In this document: positions 51,159-61,182 of the stretch, one piece after another
Numbering within the stretch: position 1 is the first letter of the stretch
Layout: every line of letters starts with the position of its first letter
DNA from: Plasmodiophora brassicae
Lineage: Eukaryota; Endomyxa; Phytomyxea; Plasmodiophorida; Plasmodiophoridae
Assembly (NCBI GenBank): GCA_039704465.1
Contig: JASFAU010000015.1
Span: forward strand, 558,001-622,000
DNA length: 64,000 nucleotides
Reading direction: 5' to 3'
Position numbers and translations under genes: made by a program
The notes under the pieces: generated by a model
The model's input: the letters and a program-made list of their open reading frames with translations, nothing else
What the model was told of the DNA's origin: nothing
Database searches by the model: none

Positions 51159-52175
51159 TCATTGTATGCATTTGATGGCCTGCGCCAGGACGTAGCTGGC
51201 GGCGGCGACGCCGGTGATGGCGTTCAGCGTCGGGTAGTCGGCGCCCAGCACGGCGATCGTCATCAGGGCGACCGGCGGGATCAGCCCGGAGCACCACCAG
51301 GCGGATCGGCGGCGGTGCCGCGCCCCCTTGCCGTACTGCACCGTGACGAACGGGAACAGGACGCGCAGGGCGCGCGCGTCCTCATTGCGTATCGTCGGGC
51401 AGTCCCTCAGGTCCAGGTGGCGCAGGTTCGGCCGATGGCGGCTGCATACCAGCAGGACGGTCTGGTGGTCGACGCGAAGGCCCGCCACCGACAGCGCCGC
51501 CAGGCGCGGCAGCCGCTGGAATTGCAGGACGCCCGCATCGGTGATCGCGTCGCAGTCGGCCACGTTGACGTCGGTGAGCCGCGTCATCGTCGCCATGTAC
51601 GACGCCGCAGTGTCCGTCAGGTGCTTGCACGCCTTCACCGACAGCGCCTGCATCGCCTTGCAGTACAGCGCCAGCAGCCGTATGGACCGGTCGGTGATCG
51701 GGCAGTCGTCCAGGACGACGGACGTCAGCGAGCAGTGCTGGGCGACGACGCCCAGGCCAATGTCGGTCAGCAGTGTGCACCCGGCGACGTGCAGCCGCGT
51801 CAACGTGTCGGGCACCATCGTCAGCGTCGCGTTCGTCGTGACGGGCGCGTACCCGATCAGCGTGTCGACCTGGGGCAGGCGGCCGAACAGGGCGTGCTGG
51901 TCGCGCCGGGCCATCTGCCTGGGCACCGCCGACAGGTCCAGCGTGCGCTGCCGCCCCAGCAGGTCGCCGTCGTAGACGAGCGACGCGAACCGGTGGCAGC
52001 TGGGCGCCACCCTGCAGAGCAGGTCGCCCAGCTCCAGGAACGACAGCACGTCGACCCACAGCCAGTCGCCGATCGTCGCCCAGCGCCCGGCGCAACGTCG
52101 ACGACGTTTCGTGGCGACCGCCAGCAGCTGATGGCGGAACAGGGCGCCGGGCGGCGACCGCTTCCGCTTCGCCAT
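51159..52175 (-). CDS. F-box / leucine-rich repeat protein with C-terminal membrane segment
   Basis: 338 residues, one exon. A basic N-terminus (MAKRKRSPP, KRRRR) precedes an F-box-like stretch (IGDWLWVDVLSFLELGDLLC, about 30-75), then AMN1-type cysteine-containing LRRs (TRLHVAGCTLLTDIGLGVVA, LTDVNVADCDAITDAGVLQF, LRHLDLRDCPTIRNEDARAL). F-box LRR proteins choose substrates for SCF ubiquitin ligases. The C-terminal 60 residues are hydrophobic (PPVALMTIAVLGA; GVAAASYVLAQAI) and may anchor it to a membrane, which is unusual. Confidence 0.75.
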   Translation of the reverse strand: MAKRKRSPPGALFRHQLLAVATKRRRRCAGRWATIGDWLWVDVLSFLELGDLLCRVAPSCHRFASLVYDGDLLGRQRTLDLSAVPRQMARRDQHALFGRLPQVDTLIGYAPVTTNATLTMVPDTLTRLHVAGCTLLTDIGLGVVAQHCSLTSVVLDDCPITDRSIRLLALYCKAMQALSVKACKHLTDTAASYMATMTRLTDVNVADCDAITDAGVLQFQRLPRLAALSVAGLRVDHQTVLLVCSRHRPNLRHLDLRDCPTIRNEDARALRVLFPFVTVQYGKGARHRRRSAWWCSGLIPPVALMTIAVLGADYPTLNAITGVAAASYVLAQAIKCIQ

Positions 52176-52254
52176 CCTACAACGGGTACACCGTATCGAT
52201 CGAATCCGCTGGGCAGAGCGTGGGCCCAGGTCGCTGTATTGTGTTTGGGAATGG

Positions 52255-53202
52255 TCAGGGGCAGTGCCCGTCGAGCGCGTCGTCGATCAGGCGCAGCAGC
52301 GGGCGTCGCAGGCGATGCAGCAGGACGGGGTCGCCTGCGACCTGTTTGGCGATGGCGGTCGCGTGGTGGACGGCGGCGGCGTCGTCCCTGAGGCGGGTCG
52401 TGATCCGGATGGCCTCCTCGTAGAGGTGGACGCGCGCGTTGACGGATAACGCGGTGCTAGAGGCGAGCTCGGTGCACCGGCCGAGGAACAGGGCGATCAG
52501 GTGCCGCGGGACGCGATCGGCGACCTCGGCGAGCAGGGCGCCGACCTGGACGATCAGCATCGGGCGGTGCTGGTTGCGCGCCGCCAGCGCGAACGCCATC
52601 GGGTGCAGGCGCGCGGCGACGTCGGGGATGCGGACGACGAGCTCGTGCATGACGGAGACGGCCATGACCGGGTCGTCGTGCAGGCGCCGCTCGACGAGGG
52701 CGACGACCGCGTCGAGGTCGAACAGGAGGTTGACGAGCGGGCAGCAGACGACGGCGACGGACAGCAGGTGGAGGTCGGCGAGGCGCATGGCGATGCACAG
52801 GGCGCGACGTGTGATCGCCGGCGACGCGTCCGGGCCCGCCGGCGACGACAGCGCGGCGGTCAGGACGAGCGGCGACAGGTGGCCAGCGTCGACGCGCGTC
52901 ACGATCGCGACCAGCGCGTCGACGTCGATGCTGGACAGCGTCGGCAGGATCGTGACGAGCGCGTCCACGACGCTGGCGCCCAGCGCCGGATGGGATATCG
53001 ACAGCAGGCGCTGGACGACGACCTGGCACTGCTCGTCGGTCAGGTCGGCGAGGCGCCCCAGCAGCGTCTGCAGGCAGACGCGGACGACGCTGGCGTCGGG
53101 CGACGCCAGCCCGACGAGGAACGCCATCGGATTGGTACTGAACGGCGGCGGCGGCGCCGGTGTCGTCGCGTGTCCCTGCTGCTGCTGCGCGATCGTCGCC
53201 AT
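52255..53202 (-). CDS. W: alpha-helical repeat protein
   Basis: 315 residues from MATIAQQQQGHATTPAPPPP. HEAT/ARM-like helices with DASVVRVCLQTLLGRLADL and HPALGASVVDALVTILPTL; no enzyme motif. The frame is open upstream to 53412 but an ATG further up would add an unlikely Arg-rich piece. Divergent from Y1 (231 bp between starts). Its 5' end is duplicated at 56560-56690. Confidence 0.5.
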   Translation of the reverse strand: MATIAQQQQGHATTPAPPPPFSTNPMAFLVGLASPDASVVRVCLQTLLGRLADLTDEQCQVVVQRLLSISHPALGASVVDALVTILPTLSSIDVDALVAIVTRVDAGHLSPLVLTAALSSPAGPDASPAITRRALCIAMRLADLHLLSVAVVCCPLVNLLFDLDAVVALVERRLHDDPVMAVSVMHELVVRIPDVAARLHPMAFALAARNQHRPMLIVQVGALLAEVADRVPRHLIALFLGRCTELASSTALSVNARVHLYEEAIRITTRLRDDAAAVHHATAIAKQVAGDPVLLHRLRRPLLRLIDDALDGHCP

Positions 53203-53432
53203 GGTGTTCGCACAACGACGCGCGTTTGACAAGTGTGTCGTTGCCGGTGGCAAGCGTCGACACATCCCGAACATCCGGACCGGGGAGGCATGACTCACGT
53301 CGCTGGCCTTCCGGATACGGTGGCGAGAGCACCCTGTGCCATACCGGGCGACATTGTACGTGGTGGTGATGGTGTTGGTCGGCGCCATCGCTCTACGCAA
53401 TGGGCGCGTCAACCTCCGATCGAGGCAGAAGG
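53203..53432. promoter_or_regulatory. Shared W/Y1 divergent promoter region
   Basis: 230 bp between the W and Y1 start codons. Much of it is repeated at 56585-57022, between the W fragment and Y2, with insertions such as a GCT repeat. Confidence 0.5.
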
Positions 53433-54056
53433 ATGATCGTGTGGGTGGTGGTGCTTGTGGCGGCGGTCGCGGCGATGACGGGGGCGGCGTTCGACCACCA
53501 TGGACGGATAGAGGAGCGCCGGCCCGTCCATGTGAAGGTGGACCAGTTGGTGTCGGCGACGCACGCCAGGGCGTCGGCCAGGTCGACGGCGGAGGCGCTC
53601 AGGGAGCTGGAGCAGAACCTGGTCGAGCATATCGTGCACAACGCGAGGGTCGTGCTGGAGGGACCCATACAGGAGCCGTTGCAGCGTGCCGAGCACGTCG
53701 CTGCCCAGGTGCTGCACCAGACGCAGAAGACGTGGGAGGCGGTCGCCACCGGTGCAAAGTCGTCGCGTACTGCGTCTGGTGGGGATCCCGGGCCCAAGGC
53801 TGACGCCATCACGCGCGAGCTGGCTGACCTGCGCGACGGCCTGGGGCGCCTGCTGTACCAGTCGCAGCGAACCATGTGGATGGACCCAGCGCTGTCGTCA
53901 TCGTCGTCCGCCAGCAGCCCCTGGATCTGGGTCCACACGTCCTGGGCGCCGCTGCTGATATTCGAGGCCGCCTTCTTGGTCGCGTGTGCCGCGCTTCGTA
54001 TGGCGTCCAGGGCAAACACCAAGCAGCGTCATCGACCGGACACGATGCTGTTCTAA
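53433..54056 (+). CDS. Y1: predicted type I membrane protein
   Basis: 207 residues. Signal peptide MIVWVVVLVAAVAAMTGAAF, a helical, charged ectodomain (ALRELEQNLVEHIVHN, ELADLRDGLGRLLYQSQ), one membrane segment near the end (WAPLLIFEAAFLVACAALRM) and a short basic tail (SRANTKQRHRP). No family recognised. A broken copy, Y2, is at 57023-58266. Confidence 0.55.
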   Translation: MIVWVVVLVAAVAAMTGAAFDHHGRIEERRPVHVKVDQLVSATHARASARSTAEALRELEQNLVEHIVHNARVVLEGPIQEPLQRAEHVAAQVLHQTQKTWEAVATGAKSSRTASGGDPGPKADAITRELADLRDGLGRLLYQSQRTMWMDPALSSSSSASSPWIWVHTSWAPLLIFEAAFLVACAALRMASRANTKQRHRPDTMLF

Positions 54057-54363
54057 TGCCGTCCCGACACTGGAGTGGCGCCGGCGGCGTTACGTCGGGC
54101 GTGCGTGCGGCTCACTAAACGAATTCAGGAGGGCATGCGCAGTCGCTTCCACTGCAGTCGGCAATGAACGAAGATGGCAGTGTGCTCTGTACAGTCGGCC
54201 CAGACGTCGCCGATGTACCGAAATGCCAAAGGCGGGCAGTTGGCGCCGGTGACGCCGACGGCAACCTGCGCCACTGGGTTCGCCAATCGTTGATCACCGC
54301 CCGTGTTGGTCGTACGCTCCTGCGAACCGAGGCATACAGAAACGAGGGACCTACACATCCAGC

Positions 54364-54540
54364 GATGGACCTATAACCGATGCAACGACGAGCCTGCAGA
54401 TACAACGACGAACCTATAAACCAATACAACAACGAACCTATAAATACAACGACGAACCTATAAATAAAACGACGAGCCTATAAATATAACGATGGACCTG
54501 TAAATACAACGGCGGTGCCTATAAATACAACGACGACGAT
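54364..54540. promoter_or_regulatory. TATA-box repeat array upstream of Z1
   Basis: About eight units of 20-21 bp around CCTATAAATACAACGACGA. Five keep TATAAA and others read TATAAC, TGCAGA or TGTAAA. The last TATAAA is about 130 bp before the Z1 ATG. The same motif occurs in an array before Z2. Confidence 0.7.
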
Positions 54541-54650
54541 GAATTGTGCGCACAGGCATGCAATTGGAACCCGACGACTTGGGGTGGGAATCCGTACGCC
54601 GCGCCGTCATTTCCGATTTGTGGAGCTGGATGATGTACGGGGTCGTCATC

Positions 54651-56235
54651 ATGGGGAGATGGGTCGTTCTTGCTCTGCTCGCAGCGTGCGGAGCCATTGG
54701 CGCGCCCAATTCTGATCTGGCCGTGTACCACGAAGCCGCCAGAGACTGCATCGACCTTGTGGACTGCATTCATGATCTGGCCGACGACTGCATTACTGCC
54801 AGCGAGCTGTTCAGCGATGAAGAGCTGGATACCATGAGGACCCAAGCCAATGCGATTATGAATATGACGAACATGACAAGTGCCGAGAAGGATACGCAGC
54901 GGTTCAGGGTCCGAGCACGCAATCTGGCCGATCGATCTTCGCGTTTCTGGACCGGCCCGTTCTACGATCCTTCTGGACTACTTGGGCAGATCGGCATGTA
55001 CATTGCGACGCAAGGCAGTCAGCGAAACGACGTCGTCGATGTGCGCAATCGGTTGGCACTGTCCCTGGCCCTTTGCGAGGATCGGCAACGCAGCCGCAAA
55101 CTAGTACTGCTGGACGACGATGAGGACGCCGTGAAGGTATTTTTGAAGAGTTGGATTGAGCAATACGCCAATGCAACCAAGAAGGAGATTGGGGACCTCA
55201 CAGCCAAGACGATGGATGGTAGACTGGGGGACGTTAACGCCTTGGTCCAGAAGCTGAGCGCTTCGGCGGAGAGGCACTCCGAAGCGTTGGCGACCATGCA
55301 GAACGAAATACGGCGGAACGACAAAAGTGTCGGCAGCGTCAAGAACGAGATCAATGGCGTGAAACTGGGCCTGGTAGAGATGAAGGAGGTCATTGAGCAA
55401 GTGAAAAACTTGACGAAGGAGAGCCACACCCTTCCGTCGAAGGCCCTGCAGTCCGGGGCCGCCGTTACCGAAGGGACTGATCAAAGCAGCAACAGAACCG
55501 AGGAGGAGATCCAGGCGATCGTTGAAAGACTGGCCACAACCGTGAGGAGTGTCGTTACGCAGGAGACGCGTCCGATGGACGTTCGCGTCAGGCAAATCGC
55601 GGCCGAGCGCGACGGGCTGCATCAGCAGCAGGAACAAGCGATTCGCGTTTCCAAGCGCCTGAACGTCATCAACGTCCTCGCTCTGGCGTACCTGGCGTCA
55701 CCGAAAGTGAAGTCGCTGGTCTCCTCGCTTCCCTCGCCGGACCGACTCATCAAGCCGACGTGGCCAATGAAATCGCCTGCGGCGACGTGGCTGACAGCGG
55801 CCATCGCGAAGCGTGCCGTCAAGACCCCGTCGATTGCCGCCAACGAGAAGAAGACGCGTCAGCGTTCGACTGCTGCGCAGAAGGCGATGTTCGCAGGGGG
55901 CGTCGCCGCCGCGTCGATTGCTGGCGCCATGGCGTTCAATGGGCTGCCCCCAAGCTGGCGCGTGCAGAAACCGAGTCCTCGCCCGTCCCCAGCATCTACA
56001 CAGGCGAACACGACGGTAAGGGTTATGGTCGAATGACGGTGAGATATGTGTACCTAACGTGTGCGCGTCGTCGCAGAAACGGACGGCCCCGGTCGCCAGT
56101 ACCATCGCCGTCATCGTCAGCGTCGCCGTTGCTCTTGTCGTCGCGCTGTCGGTCGCCGGGGCGCGCTACCGGCGACGCCGCAAGCAGACGGTCGCCATGG
56201 CCGTCGAGCAACCGATGGACGATCTCCAGCTGTGA
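54651..56235 (+). CDS. Z1: secreted/membrane coiled-coil protein
   Basis: Exons 54651-56015 and 56077-56235, a 61-nt intron (GTAAGG..CAG, phase 0); 507 residues. Signal peptide MGRWVVLALLAACGAIG; the in-frame ATG at 54546 would bury it. Ectodomain with long coiled-coil stretches (ALVQKLSASAERHSEALATM, VERLATTVRSVVTQETRP). Near the C-terminus AMFAGGVAAASIAGAMAF is hydrophobic, and exon 2 adds a classic membrane segment (TIAVIVSVAVALVVALSV) with a basic stop RYRRRRK. Known families not recognised. Paralogue Z2 has the same exon-2 plan. Confidence 0.7.
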
Positions 56236-56419
56236 TTGTCCTCCCAACCCGAGAACATGGCCATCGAGTCGCACGCGGCACCGCCTGTGGGGGTCAATAC
56301 ACGCATTCAACGAGGTGACCCAATGAGGTGGACCGTACTGGATAGGCAGTTTCGTGTAGTTCAGCTTGCCGATGCACGTACGTGCATGAGCAGATCACTG
56401 TCGCCCGGATCGCGTCCGG

Positions 56420-56735
56420 TTGCTCTGGGCACAATCCATCAAACCAGCGGTGCGCTTCGCGCTCGACCATGACGGCCGCCCCTCGGGACGATGGAGGAGA
56501 GGTATGCAGAAGGCCATGGTTGTCGGCGATGTGGCCGCTGCCTCCACGCCTGCTGCTGCTGCTGTTGCTGGCGCGATCGTCGCCATGGTGTTCGCACAAC
56601 GACGACGCGCGTTTGCCAGGTGTGCTGTTGCCGGCGGCGAGCATCGACACATGTCGAACATCCGGACCCGGGGGCATCATGACTCACGACGATTCGGCAT
56701 ATGGGCACCAGTATTACGATTGTGTACGTGATGGT
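56420..56735. pseudogene. Mosaic of a Z fragment and the W 5' end
   Basis: 56507-56560 repeats a Z2 piece (GCAGAAGGCCATGGTTGTCG; encodes MQKAMVVGDVAAAST). It is followed on the minus strand by the W start region (GATCGTCGCCATGGTGTTCG and flank, 56575-56680). Joining of two unrelated parts shows it is a duplication breakpoint, not a gene. Confidence 0.6.
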
Positions 56736-56745
56736 GATGATGATG

Positions 56746-56778
56746 ACGGCTGCTGCTGCTGCTGCTGCTGCTGGTGTT
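56746..56778. repeat. GCT trinucleotide microsatellite
   Basis: Run of about nine GCT or TGC units, in the expanded copy of the W/Y promoter region. The W/Y1 counterpart has a shorter run near 53177. Confidence 0.7.
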
Positions 56779-57022
56779 GGTCGGGGCGCGCCATGCAGGC
56801 CTTCCAGAGGCGGATGACGTCCCGACAGCGATCCTCACGGTACTGTTCGGGCGCGGTGAGTCAATCGGGTCGGGGCGATGGTCGGCCGTACGTGTACCCC
56901 GTGCTGGGCGAGGCAGGCCTGGATCTCGCAGGCCAACTTGCGGCACGGCGCTGTCGTCGCCGCGCCCGCCACCATTTTACGCAATGGGCCCGCCAACGTC
57001 CGATCGAGGTACCGTTAGAAGG

Positions 57023-58266
57023 ATGTTCGTGTGGGTGGTGCACCTGGCGACGATGGACGCGGCGTTCGACGACACCACGGGTGGATAGAGGGGCACTGTC
57101 CCGTCCAAGTGAAGGTGGACGTCCCAAGCATCGCGTTGGTGTCGAACGTGCAAACGAAACCTGTAGTCTATCGTCATGTGTCAAGACAGCCTGCCCAACC
57201 CGAGCGCGCTCCTCTTTGCTCTGGGTGAACTTCGAGCCGACGGTCTTGGTTGCTGTCAGATATCGTAGGACGCGCTTCGCCGCCCTACAATGGGTGATGC
57301 TGTACCTACCTAGCCAGTTGGCTGACAGCATAGACGATGTCTGGACGGGTCTCGTTTATAGCGTAGATGAGTTTAATCTTAGTCCCGGATCCATTGGCGT
57401 CGAGGCCCCCCTTGCAGTTGTTCATTGTGCACCGGGTCAGCAAGGTGTTCAGGTACGCCTCTTGGCTCAGTGTAACCTCCCCAGTGCACCGCCCTGGACC
57501 TTGACACCGACAAGCCAGGTCAAGGTCTCTCGCGTCCGGTTGTCTTGAATTTACTGCTGACGATGCCAGCCCATCAGTCGAGGTGAACTGATGACGATTG
57601 CCAGGTCGTCGACGATCACAACGATGAAGATGCGCGATTTTCCGGTGGGCACTGCTCGTATCCACAGAAGCGTCGTAACCAGGAGCGTGAACCACTGGAG
57701 CTGGGCTTGTGCCGGGCCGTAGATGCTCTTGCGTAGGCGCCAAACCCAGGATGGATGAGCGGAATCAGCCGTGCCCTCATGAGGTTGCTCGACAAGGATG
57801 TCGTCCTCAAGTGCCGCGTCGAAAACGCCGTCTTGACGTCACGTTGAGCAGCCTTGTATTGGCGAGACACCATGAGCGCGATGATGAAGCGGGCCGTTGC
57901 AGCGAGCCGAGCACGTCGAGGTCCAGGTACTGCACCAGACGCAGAGGACCCGGTCGCGACCGGTGCAACGCCGTCATGTACTGCATCTGGTGGGGAGATC
58001 CTGAGGCCCAAGCCTGACGTACGCCATCATGCGCGAGCTGGCTGACTTGCGCGATGGCCTGGGGCGCCTGCTGCACCAGTCGCAGCGAACCATGTGGCTG
58101 GGGCCCAGCGCTGTCGTCGCCGCCCGCCAGCAGCCCCGGGTCTGGGTCCACACGACCTGGGCGCCGCTGCTGATACTCGAGGCCGCCTTCTTGGTCGCGT
58201 GCGCCGCGCTTCGTATGGCATCCAGAGCAAACGCCAAGCAGCGCCATCCGACATGATACGATATGC
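57023..58266 (+). pseudogene. Y2: copy of Y1 interrupted by a copia fragment
   Basis: 57023-57160 matches the Y1 start (MFVWVVHLATMDAAFDDTTG), which reaches a stop at 57086; 57887-58266 matches the Y1 3' part (MRELADLRDGLGRLLHQSQR, then PLLILEAAFLVACAALRM). Between them lies about 720 bp of copia sequence on the opposite strand, replacing about 100 bp of Y. It cannot make a Y protein. Confidence 0.75.
57165..57885 (-). mobile_element. Ty1/copia reverse-transcriptase fragment
   Basis: Minus strand, several frames: QYKAAQRDVKTAF, then LEDDILVEQPHEG, VWRLRKSIYGPAQAQLQWF, FIVVIVDDLAIVI (the YVDD-type active site), TRPDIVYAVSQLAR and AAKRVLRYLTATKTVGSKFT. This is the copia order from RT to the start of RNase H. 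Frameshifts and missing LTRs mean only an RT piece was captured. The ends coincide with breaks in Y2. Confidence 0.8.
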
Positions 58267-58539
58267 TGTTCTAATGCCGCCCTGACACTGGGGTACTGGC
58301 GCCGTCCGCGTTATGTCGGGCGTGGGTGCGCCACCCAGTAAACGAGCAGAGGCATGCGTAGGCACATCAGGCGACAATGGGCAGTTTGCTCTGCATAGTC
58401 GGAGACGTCCCTGATTTAGTGACCCCCCCAGGGTGGACAGTTGGCGCCGGCGGCCCCGGCAATTTGCACCACTAGGTTCGCCAAGGGCTCAGTGCCCGTG
58501 CTATACGACTTAACGAAGGACCGACACATTGGCGACGAA

Positions 58540-58620
58540 CCTATAAATACAACGGGCGAACCTATAAATACAACGGGCGAACCTATAAATACAACGGGCG
58601 AACCTATAAATACAACCTTC
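58540..58620. promoter_or_regulatory. TATA-box repeat array upstream of Z2
   Basis: Four nearly identical 21-bp units CCTATAAATACAACGGGCGA starting at 58540, 58561, 58582 and 58603. The last TATAAA is about 115 bp before the Z2 ATG. Cleaner than the Z1 array, suggesting recent homogenisation. Confidence 0.75.
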
Positions 58621-58726
58621 GAACCAAACAAGTGCACTATTGGTGGACCTAGAATAGGACCAGGAACACGAGACATCCGTCTGCGGGACGGTTCATTCGG
58701 AAATTGTGAGGACGTTCGGCAGCGGC

Positions 58727-60939
58727 ATGTTGGCATGGACAGTGTTTGCCCTAGCAGGGGCGTGCGTTGTGGCCATGAGTGAAGTCGACCAGAAAGCGTA
58801 CATCCGCATGGCCGCAGCATGCCAGGATTACGCGGCCGATCTCCTGCGCGTTGCCGATGTTGACAGCTGTGACAGGGCAGCCTTGACACTCGTGCATAAG
58901 GCTGCAGCAGCGTTGGCCTCACACCCACCTGATGGCGACGCGAAAACATTCGAGGAACTCTTGAGGGCACTTGGCGACCAGGCGGATGTGCTTGTACAAC
59001 GAGAGGAGGGCAAGCTGAATGGCACAGTGGCGAAACCAGTATGGCATAGGCCATTCAAGATGTTAGACCAGTACAGGTACGTACGCCGGTTCATGTCATA
59101 GGACCCCGCTCTGACTGTACAACAACGAAGACGACTGTGGGAAAAGAGGGATGGCGGCGCAGCAGAGGAAGGCGTGGCGGTAGATCTCGATCCAGTAACC
59201 CAGGGGTTCAAAGACGCCCAACGTCGGTGGAGTTCAGAGTTGCAGCGCGTCACAATGAATGGGGTCAGAACGGCAACAGCTGACCTCATCAGGATCAATA
59301 CCACAATCCAACACATCAAAGACCGCGTCATGAGCAACCAACGGATGAGCAATACCGCGATCGGAAACCTCCACCGCGACCTCACGTCAACCATCGACAC
59401 GAAGACGAAAAGTATCGACGCAAAGGTCACCGGCAGCAGGCAGGAAATTATAGCCAAGGCGAACGAGTTGGACGAGTCGATCAAGAGCGCGACTTCAAAC
59501 ATGGAACGTGCAGTGAACAGCATAAAGGCCGAAACAGGTTACATCAAAGTAAGGGTCAACGACAGCCAACTGGCGATCGAGAAGAAAATCGAGACTGCGA
59601 TCGAGGACGTGAACCGAACGATAGTTGGTCGACTGAGCGTCATGGAGAACATGATGAAACTTATCGCCGTGTTCTTCGTCGCCACCAAGCAGGCGATCAC
59701 GGAAACGGGCAATCAGTTGGACGGCTCGATCAAGAACGAGACCTCAAAGATAACACGTGCAGTGAACAGCATCAATAACGAGACCGAGAATATCAAACGC
59801 AGAGTCGAAGACAGCGAACGGGCGATCGAAACCAAGAGCGAAGAATTCCACGACGCGATCCAGAGCGTGAAGCGAACAATATGTGGGCGGCTGAGTAGTA
59901 TCACGAAGGTGACGAAACGTATCGACCGCAATCTCGTCCACAACAAGAAGATCGCGGAAACGGCGAAGACGATAGAGCGAGCGACCACAAGGATGGAAAA
60001 TGAACTGAGCAGCATCAACGAAGAAGCCGGACGTATCGAAGAAAGGATCAGAACCAACCGAGAAACGATCGAGAAGAAGAGCAACGACCTCGCCAATGCG
60101 TTCCAGAGCGTGAATCGAACGATATCTGGGCAGCTCAGCAACATCAACATGAAGGCGCAACGCATCACCGATGATTTCCGCGGCAGCACGCAGGAGATCA
60201 CGAGAGCGGTGAACCGGTTGGACAGCGCGACCTCAGAGATGACCAATGAACTGCGGACCATCAGGGTCAACCAGAACACGCTTTCCAAGCAGTCGAACGT
60301 CATGACAGCGGGCATCGTGGCGTACCTTGTGGTACCCCACCTGAAGACGCTGATTCAGAAGCATTCCTGGACTTGGCGATCGATGTCATGGAAACCGAGC
60401 CTGTCATGGAAACCGAGCCTGCGATGGAAACCGAGCCTGCCATGGAAACCGAGCCTGCGATGGAAACCGAGCCTGCCATGGAAATCGAGCCAGCTAGGTA
60501 TCAAAAAACCGGCGGTACCGATCAAGAAGCAGGCCAAGGTTCCCGACTTCCTTGCCAACGGGAAAAGGGCGTGGCAGCGTTCCACTGTCATGCAGAAGGC
60601 CATGGTTGTCGGCGGTGTGGCCGCTGCCTCCACGGCTGGCGCCCTGGCGCTCTCGGGCCTGCCAAGCCGGCCAGCGGCACAGCCGAGCGCCCGTTCATCC
60701 CGCACGACTGCACAACAGACTGTCACGGTAGGCACAAACGCTCGTAATCCAGCAGCAGACGATACCTGATCGGCCGCTTGTTACAGGACCCGCCGAAACG
60801 CCCGACCATCACCATCGCCGCCATCATCGCCGCCGGCGTCGCCGTCCTCGCCGCCATCGCAATCGGCGTCGTCATCGCCTGCCGACGCAGCAGGCGTACG
60901 CTCATTGGCGCTCGTCTACCGGCGGACGTGCACTTCTGA
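58727..60939 (+). CDS. Z2: membrane coiled-coil protein, paralogue of Z1
   Basis: Exons 58727-59076, 59131-60727 and 60787-60939; introns of 54 nt (GTACGT..GAAG, phase 2) and 59 nt (GTAGGC..CAG, phase 0); 699 residues. The first intron removes an in-frame TAG at 59099; its acceptor is weak, and a second choice is 59151. Signal peptide MLAWTVFALAGACVVAMS, then a long repeated coiled coil (units of about 60-70 residues: AVNSINNETENIKRRVEDSE, AFQSVNRTISGQLSNINMKA), six WKPSL repeats, hydrophobic AMVVGGVAAASTAGALAL, and a final membrane helix (IAAIIAAGVAVLAAIAIGVV) with CRRSRR tail. Unknown family. Confidence 0.65.
60386..60496 (+). repeat. 18-bp in-frame repeats encoding WKPSL units
   Basis: Six units of TCATGGAAACCGAGCCTG type in Z2, alternating TCA/CGA/CCA at the start, giving SWKPSL, RWKPSL and PWKPSL. 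Basic and aromatic, just before the hydrophobic segment. Confidence 0.85.
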
Positions 60940-61182
60940 CACACGCTCACCCGTCCCCATCCAGCGCCCATCGCCAAGGCCCGCCCCTGACTGAACGTTC
61001 GACACACCGCAAAACAAAACGTGCCACACCAATCCAATACAACACCGGTTTTTTGTGCGCCACCCACGCGCCCCCGACTGTTCCTCCTCGTGAGTCGCGC
61101 GCTTCTCGACGGCGCTGACCGACGCATTTTTGTGGAGGCGTTCGGGTGCCGGGGACGGGAGGGGGATCGATCGGCCGTGACC

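Noticed and set aside
50423..52391. Large plus-strand ORFs crossing the minisatellite and F-box gene
   Set aside because: They translate the 55-bp repeat and antisense LRR sequence; no domain and poor composition.
59099..59101. Stop-codon readthrough in Z2
   Set aside because: An intron with a strong donor removes the TAG in frame; readthrough kept only as an alternative.
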